Positions 60,801 through 64,000 of a DNA stretch of 64,000 bases are shown here, piece after piece. The stretch is from Hymenobacter arizonensis (GTDB lineage: Bacteria; Bacteroidota; Bacteroidia; Cytophagales; Hymenobacteraceae), in the NCBI RefSeq assembly GCF_900115775.1, contig NZ_FOXS01000009.1, forward strand, positions 29,764 through 93,763. Reading direction: 5' to 3'. A program made the translations under genes and the position numbers. Each line of letters opens with the position of its first letter. Position 1 is the stretch's first letter. Below the pieces are notes generated by a model, which was given only the letters and a program-made list of their open reading frames with translations, searched no databases and was not told the origin of the DNA.

Positions 60801-61474
60801 CCGCCGGGCCCAGCTACCAGGCTGTGGAAGTGGAGCGCACTGCCGGAAGGCTGCTGGCGGGCCTGAGCGACGAGCGCCTGCGGCCGGCGGCGCTGTTTAC
60901 CCCCAAGCACTACGCCGGTGGCACCATGCGGGTGAGCTACGACGGACGCCCTCCCGCCCTGCTCCTGCCCGATGGCCTGCGCTGGCACGCCGAGCTGTTA
61001 ACGCTGCGTAGCTTAAATACTGCCGCGCGGCCGCTGACGAGGCTTAGCTCGGAGCTGGCGCTCTACCGCAGCGTGCGCTACCCGGTGCAGTTAACCCTGG
61101 CGGCCCGCCTGGGGGGCACAGCCGTCCTCAGCCACGACTACGAGTTTTTCCAGGCGGCCGTTCTGGACGGGCTCACCACCCTCCGCGGCTACCGCCGGAC
61201 CCGCTTTGCCGGCCGTCAGAGCGTTTACAACAATGCGGAAGTGCGGTTGCGGGTGGGCCAATTCCGCACCTACCTGTTTCCGGCCTCGTACGGCATGCTC
61301 GCGTTTCACGACCTTGGTCGGGTGTGGATGCCCGGCGAAGGCGCGAGCCGCTGGCACCGCGGCTACGGCGGCGGGGTTTGGGTGGCGCCATTTCAGCAGG
61401 TGGTGCTCTCGGCCATGTACGGGTTTTCCGGAGAAGACTCGTTACCGCTGGTACGGTTGGGCTTCTTCTTCTGA
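57827..61474 (+). CDS. Fusion: degenerate metallophosphoesterase, kinase-like domain and outer-membrane beta-barrel
   Basis: A 1215-residue protein with an N-terminal signal (about 1-50). Residues about 60-330 are a calcineurin-like phosphoesterase scaffold (VVLGDQWPVAGMP, VLDTQWWLHAW, VLVAGHHPLFSAG, YVGGHEPSLQYL). Metal-ligand positions are altered compared with the usual form: GGTG for GDxG, GEAEW at 145-149 for GNHDW, GHEP (289-291) for GHEH. Residues about 430-750 contain DMVLADWDRHEDQWRWLAY (Asp586-Arg587-His588), like the catalytic-loop region of Fam20/HipA-type kinases. Residues about 880-1215 are a surface-antigen barrel with GLGNETRFDESQGIRY and a terminal Phe (LVRLGFFF). Phosphoesterase-barrel fusions are known in Bacteroidota. 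Role unknown. Confidence 0.75.
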   Translation: MNVPCRFLAWLDAFTGPGKGLPQSTWVRWRRLLVACRLVLAVGGVSAAKAQLVESSRTGPSSLTVFMLGGTGAAAPGLVSVALPALLTQARAAGPGSVLVVLGDQWPVAGMPSKHEHAKQAAETRLRPLLAELQTFPGRVVFLPGEAEWQDGGARGWDRVRQQEAFIKAALPRALFLPSDGCPGPVELALDATHTLVVLDTQWWLHAWEKPGEASSCDAKDPGAVAAQLDDILSRSQGKHVLVAGHHPLFSAGYGAALALLPNPRNRLLRQSLLSVLNRYPHLTYVGGHEPSLQYLEPGAGQHYVVSGAGATAGGRKPRPTAVFAARTTGFARLDYGTADSVTLRLCSAAGPVLFQRGWREPTSVAPSPAPALVSARLDTTAQVRAGAQYGAGKWRTRLLGANYRAEWGQAVRVPVLDLARAHGGLTPLKRGGGQQTKSLRLLGGDGREYVLRSISKDVDRAVPAFLRHTLAADVVQDQISASHPYAALTVPTLAEAAGVPHTRPQVVLVPDDPRLGPYRHSFAGALALLEARDPGPPAAFTGQLLPKTYSTADVIEQLQADPRHRVDQRQVLRARLLDMVLADWDRHEDQWRWLAYRRPDGGRLFRAAPRDRDQAYFVNQGLVPRRASSEWMLPKFQGFDYTFRNVNSFNFQARYFDRRFLTELSEADWRAVADSVRAALTEDVLARALAQLPDSVYQHSGATLLAKLRAHRDQLPAWAGQYYRFLARNVDVVGSDGREAFEVERRGSDQTRVSVFALSAQGQRGPVKYERVFNAAETREIRLYGLGGDDVFTVRGTAGEGPLLRIIGGAGRDSVSDDSRVRHGPRRTQVYDEPRGLALTTGPETRDRRAATAGVNDYDPQAFQYNYTGPRYPVAFNVDDGVFLGLGVLWRRPGFRNPPWAVTQQLTGSVALATGAFSFAYAGQFNHLLGPYDVQVQAGLQAPNYVRNFFGLGNETRFDESQGIRYYRVRFRELALSVQLQRRLSTRWQLAAGPSYQAVEVERTAGRLLAGLSDERLRPAALFTPKHYAGGTMRVSYDGRPPALLLPDGLRWHAELLTLRSLNTAARPLTRLSSELALYRSVRYPVQLTLAARLGGTAVLSHDYEFFQAAVLDGLTTLRGYRRTRFAGRQSVYNNAEVRLRVGQFRTYLFPASYGMLAFHDLGRVWMPGEGASRWHRGYGGGVWVAPFQQVVLSAMYGFSGEDSLPLVRLGFFF

Positions 61475-61706
61475 GCTCCCGGGGCCCAGAAGGAAGCACA
61501 CCTCCTGCTTACCAAGCTGTTTGCCCGCCGTTTTGGTGGCCCGGCCCGTTCAGAAGTGCTTCGTGTCCAGCAGACCCCCGTCTTTGTACGTTTCTAGCTT
61601 GACGAGCACCTGTTCTCGGACCACGCACGGGACACTTCGCCGTAGGGGTGGCGGGTAAGCAGGTCATAGAAAAGTCAGCTGCCGACAGGACTGTCCCATA
61701 ACTGCC

Positions 61707-62518
61707 CTAAAACACTGACCCGCCCGCCACCGCCCGGCCTGCCTCCAGGTCCTGTTGCACCGCGTCGATTTTGGCCTGAATGGTGTTCAGGGCCTGGGCT
61801 TTGCCGGGCTTGACGGAGATGCGCGCGTCGGGGTCGGCGGGGCTGTAGTGCGTCTTGTTGCTGAGCAGCCGCGCCTTGGGGTGCTGGGCGCCCGGCACGC
61901 TGGAGTGGGCGACGAGCCGGGCCTGGTGGGTGGCGAGGTTGCGCAACTGGTGGGGGCCGGGGCCGTCACCACTGACCCGGTCGGGGCGGGTGGTGACGGC
62001 TCATCCGTGGCCAAACGGGGCCCTGTCGGCCCGGCGGGCTGCTTTTCCACCACCGATTCCAGCGCTGCGTTGGCCTTGACCGGGGCCGAGTCGACGGCCT
62101 GCCGCTCGCCGGCCACCAGGCCCCGGGCCACGCACTGGGCGAAAACGTGGTCGAACAAGCGTTCGAAGACGGCGGCCGGAAACAGCTGGCGGGTGCGGCT
62201 CATGGTCGAGTGCCAGGGCAGTTCCTCGTCCACCTTGTAGCCGAGGAAGAAGAGGATGTCCAGCCGCAGGGCGCAGTGCTCGACCAGGCGGCGGTCGCTG
62301 ACCAGGTTATCCAGTCGGCCCACGAGCACGAGCTTGAAGAACACGACCGGGTCGAGCGAGGGCTGCCCGGTGTGGCTGTACAGCGCACGGGTCTCGTCGT
62401 AGAGAAACTCCCAGTCCACCAGCTCGGCCAGCTGACGGTACAAATTGTGGGGCGGCACCCGCTCGGAGAGCCGAAAGCGGGTCACCTCTTTGTCGAGCAA
62501 CAGCTTCTTGCCTTGCAT
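61707..62518 (-). pseudogene. IS1182-type transposase, frameshifted and truncated
   Basis: From the ATG at 62518, MQGKKLLLDKEVTRFRLSER, VPPHNLYRQLAELVDWEFLY and LDPVVFFKLVLVGRL are the IS1182-family N-terminus, with WHSTMSRTRQLFP and AVDSAPVKANAALE following. The frame breaks at the G run at 61952-61956; the other frame continues QLRNLATHQARLVAHSSVPG then RLLSNKTHYSPADPDARISV and KPGKAQALN. After about 61784 the homology stops (TIQAKIDAVQQDLEAGRA follows) and a TAG ends it at 61707. Roughly the C-terminal half, including most of the DDE core, is missing, so it is inactive. Confidence 0.85.
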
Positions 62519-62572
62519 CCGCCTTTTACGAACCACCCAGGCCACCAGGATGGGACTTCTGCAACAGCCACC
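62519..62572 (-). mobile_element. Right end of the IS1182-type element with terminal inverted repeat
   Basis: Upstream of the transposase ATG, the plus strand reads TTCTGCAACAGCCAC at 62558-62572, that is GTGGCTGTTGCAGAA reading into the element. The same 15 bp start both ends of the MITE at 63110-63259. No partner repeat was found at the truncated end (61475-61706). Confidence 0.6.
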
Positions 62573-62665
62573 ACCGTTTGGCTGAACTGATGAAGCGCAC
62601 TATGATAAGCGAGGGAGCCGTTCCTTTGCGTTCACGCCGCGCAGGGGGTGTAGGCATCTAATCCC

Positions 62666-63061
62666 ATGAAAACCATTTACAAAAGCGCACTCTGCGTCGG
62701 GGCTTTGTTTGCCCTGTTGTGCCTGCTGAACGCGCACCGGTCCTTTGTGCACAGCCCCGACGGGCGAAAGACCCTCACGGTCTTTCGGCCGGTGAGTTGG
62801 TTTTGGCGCAGCGACTATTACCTCATTCCCGGCCGCTACACCGACTTCTTCCCGCCCGAAACCAATTACGCCCTCATCGAACCCGTCGGGTTTTGCTGGT
62901 TGGAGGTGAACTGGGCCCCCCTCGACGGGCACGCGCTGAAAATGGCCTTCACTTCGGGCTGCGTACGCGACCGCCTGTCCTCCCGGGTGTACATGTCCCC
63001 CACCGGGGCGTTTGACAACTACCGCGACGACGAACCTTACCAGCCCCCCAAGCACATGTAA
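62666..63061 (+). CDS. Hypothetical secreted or membrane-anchored protein
   Basis: A 131-residue protein whose N-terminus is a signal peptide or anchor (MKTIYKSALCVGALFALLCL). The mature part (HSPDGRKTLTVFRPVSWFWR, YYLIPGRYTDFFPPETNYAL, VGFCWLEVNWAPLDGHALKM) looks like a small beta-rich periplasmic domain. No family recognised. It lies between the IS fragment and the MITE; its GC content and codons resemble the rest of the chromosome. Confidence 0.6.
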   Translation: MKTIYKSALCVGALFALLCLLNAHRSFVHSPDGRKTLTVFRPVSWFWRSDYYLIPGRYTDFFPPETNYALIEPVGFCWLEVNWAPLDGHALKMAFTSGCVRDRLSSRVYMSPTGAFDNYRDDEPYQPPKHM

Positions 63062-63105
63062 TACCCCATGAGCGAGCTACTTCAATAACGCTGCTTTGCG
63101 TTTCT

Positions 63106-63263
63106 GACCGTGGCTGTTGCAGAACTCCCCCGGCAGGCCAGATTCACTAATTTGACCAGGCAACAACTGCCCAAATAAGCTTCCAAAGCCTCTTTTTAGC
63201 TAAGCGCACTCGCTTTTGCTCAACTAGCGCATGCGCTGCACGAGTTCTGCAACAGCCACGACC
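63106..63263. mobile_element. 150-bp MITE with perfect 18-bp terminal inverted repeats and GACC target duplication
   Basis: GTGGCTGTTGCAGAACTC (63110-63127) and its exact reverse complement (63242-63259) bound a 150-bp element with a 114-bp non-coding centre. Both flanks carry GACC (63106-63109 and 63260-63263), a 4-bp target duplication. Fifteen terminal bases match the IS1182-type end at 62558-62572, so that transposase family probably mobilised it. It lies just upstream of the hypothetical gene at 63324. Confidence 0.8.
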
Positions 63264-63323
63264 CTTTCACTAAACCGAATTTACCTGGGGATTCCTCCCG
63301 GTTCGCTGCCTACTTTGCCGTCC

Positions 63324-63764
63324 ATGGAATACCCCGAGGCCGTCCAGCGCCTGTTGAACCACGCTAACCTGCCCAGCGCCGGCGTGCCCGAGACCGAAGG
63401 CCTGCTGCAGGCCCTGGCCCGGGAGCCTGTTCCCGGCCCTGCCGTCGCCCGGCAGTTGGCCGACGTGGTGGCCTGCTACGAGGCGCTCAACCGCCACCTC
63501 AACGGCCCGGTCCCCTCCGAGCGTAGCTGGGCGAGCAAGGCCGCCGCCCCGCTGGACCGTGCCCTAGCCTACGCCGTCTCGACGCTGTTTTGTGGGTGCT
63601 GGCAGCATCTGGGCCCAGGCCCGGCTGCGGAACTGGTCGAGCCGGCGGCCTACGCCGCGCGCCGCGCCGTCGCCCACACCGTCGAGCTGGGCTGGAACTT
63701 TGTGCTCGCTAGCGACTACGATTCCATCGCCCAGGAAATCAGCTACTACTATTCCTGGGAGTAG
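63324..63764 (+). CDS. Hypothetical alpha-helical protein
   Basis: A 146-residue protein (MEYPEAVQRLLNHANLPSAG) predicted mostly helical, with no signal peptide. The start at 63324 is preferred to an upstream in-frame ATG at 63231, which falls inside the MITE. Segments: LLQALAREPVPGPAVARQLA, DVVACYEALNRHLNGPVPSE and AVAHTVELGWNFVLASDYDS, ending in a Tyr-rich EISYYYSWE. No family recognised. The MITE sits 61 bp upstream and may have replaced or altered its promoter. Confidence 0.6.
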   Translation: MEYPEAVQRLLNHANLPSAGVPETEGLLQALAREPVPGPAVARQLADVVACYEALNRHLNGPVPSERSWASKAAAPLDRALAYAVSTLFCGCWQHLGPGPAAELVEPAAYAARRAVAHTVELGWNFVLASDYDSIAQEISYYYSWE

Positions 63765-63918
63765 GCCAGTAATGCCCAGCTTAGGATCAACGGCTCCTTA
63801 ACTTGAACGGAGCAAGTTTACCTTGGGACCGTTTTCGTGAACTGGTAAAAAGGTAAGGTTGCGGCCGAGCTTACTTGAAAAGTTTAATGGTGTAGTCGCA
63901 TAATTTGAGGTGGTCTAG

Positions 63919-64000
63919 CTAGGCTGGACACAATTGGGACGTGGTTTTGAAGTGGGTTTCAAAGTGGTTTGGCGATTGGTAACCGAGCGAAGAATGGCGT
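63919..64000 (-). mobile_element. IS3-family transposase, C-terminal fragment
   Basis: The minus strand from the window edge reads RHSSLGYQSPNHFETHFKTT then SQLCPA and a TAG at 63919-63921. HSSLGYxSPxxFE is the conserved C-terminal motif of IS3-family OrfB integrases (the rve domain end). The rest lies beyond the window. No inverted-repeat end is confirmed in 63765-63918, which otherwise shows nothing. Confidence 0.75.

Noticed and set aside
63231..63323. Upstream ATG extension of the hypothetical gene at 63324
   Set aside because: The extension starts inside the MITE terminal repeat and adds a low-complexity Ser/Thr/Ala segment.
1..64000. CRISPR arrays, rRNA and tRNA genes
   Set aside because: No regularly spaced direct repeats, no rRNA-like stretch and no cloverleaf with a TTCGA/TTCAA T-loop was noticed; a covariance-model scan would be decisive for tRNAs.

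Overview
The window is about 64 kb of high-GC DNA (GC-rich third codon positions throughout) from a member of the Bacteroidota. A SusC/SusD pair, GH92 and GH125 mannosidases, an alginate-export porin and a metallophosphoesterase/beta-barrel protein of a type common in Cytophagales point to a Hymenobacter-like soil or freshwater bacterium. The genus is inferred from gene content and base composition, not from a marker gene.

Region 1 (1-38,100) is a large carbohydrate utilisation locus. On the minus strand, nine genes run leftward from 14,888: GH3, ribokinase, a GRP-family sugar transporter, a secreted ADP-ribosylglycohydrolase-like protein, a second GH3, GH92, a trehalase/GH63-like (alpha/alpha)6 hydrolase, GH36 and the start of a beta-helix protein cut by the window edge. 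A GH5-like hydrolase faces away from them at 15,179. IclR and kduD lie on the minus strand, and divergent from kduD starts a 13-gene plus-strand run: susC, susD, a PL22/TolB-like propeller, a GH39-like hydrolase, an SSS symporter, SDR, RraA-like protein, heparinase II/III-fold lyase, VOC protein, Zn alcohol dehydrogenase, beta-helix protein, GH125 and a FucP/GluP-type MFS transporter. The symporter, SDR, RraA and lyase genes overlap or abut. A reasonable reading is surface capture by SusCD, periplasmic trimming by mannosidases, alpha-galactosidase and beta-glucosidases, import of oligosaccharides or monosaccharides, and cytoplasmic lyase and redox steps for a uronate-containing part, with IclR as local regulator. 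The target glycan is not identified; alpha-mannose plus a uronic acid is the most economical guess.

Region 2 (38,100-41,460) holds a KefF-KefB/C-like K+/H+ antiporter pair and hairpin-bearing intergenic DNA. Region 3 (41,463-47,423) is a single giant regulator gene: nine tandem GAF domains, a sigma-54 AAA+ domain with GAFTGA, and a Fis-type helix-turn-helix. A perfect 16-bp palindrome lies upstream of its start.

Region 4 (47,700-61,474) is divergent from that regulator and carries a same-strand series of small enzymes: isochorismatase-like hydrolase, two epoxide-hydrolase-type alpha/beta hydrolases, an SDR without its catalytic Tyr/Lys, three NTF2/SnoaL-like proteins, an F420-oxidoreductase-like dehydrogenase, a DUF2798 protein, an alginate-export porin, a frameshifted quinone oxidoreductase, an orphan adaptor fragment, and a fusion of degenerate metallophosphoesterase, kinase-like and outer-membrane barrel domains. 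It looks like a small-molecule conversion or detoxification cluster; its substrate is unknown.

Region 5 (61,700-64,000) is mobile-element territory: a truncated, frameshifted IS1182-type transposase, a 150-bp MITE whose ends match that IS end and which is flanked by a 4-bp duplication, two hypothetical genes, and the 3' end of an IS3-family transposase at the edge.
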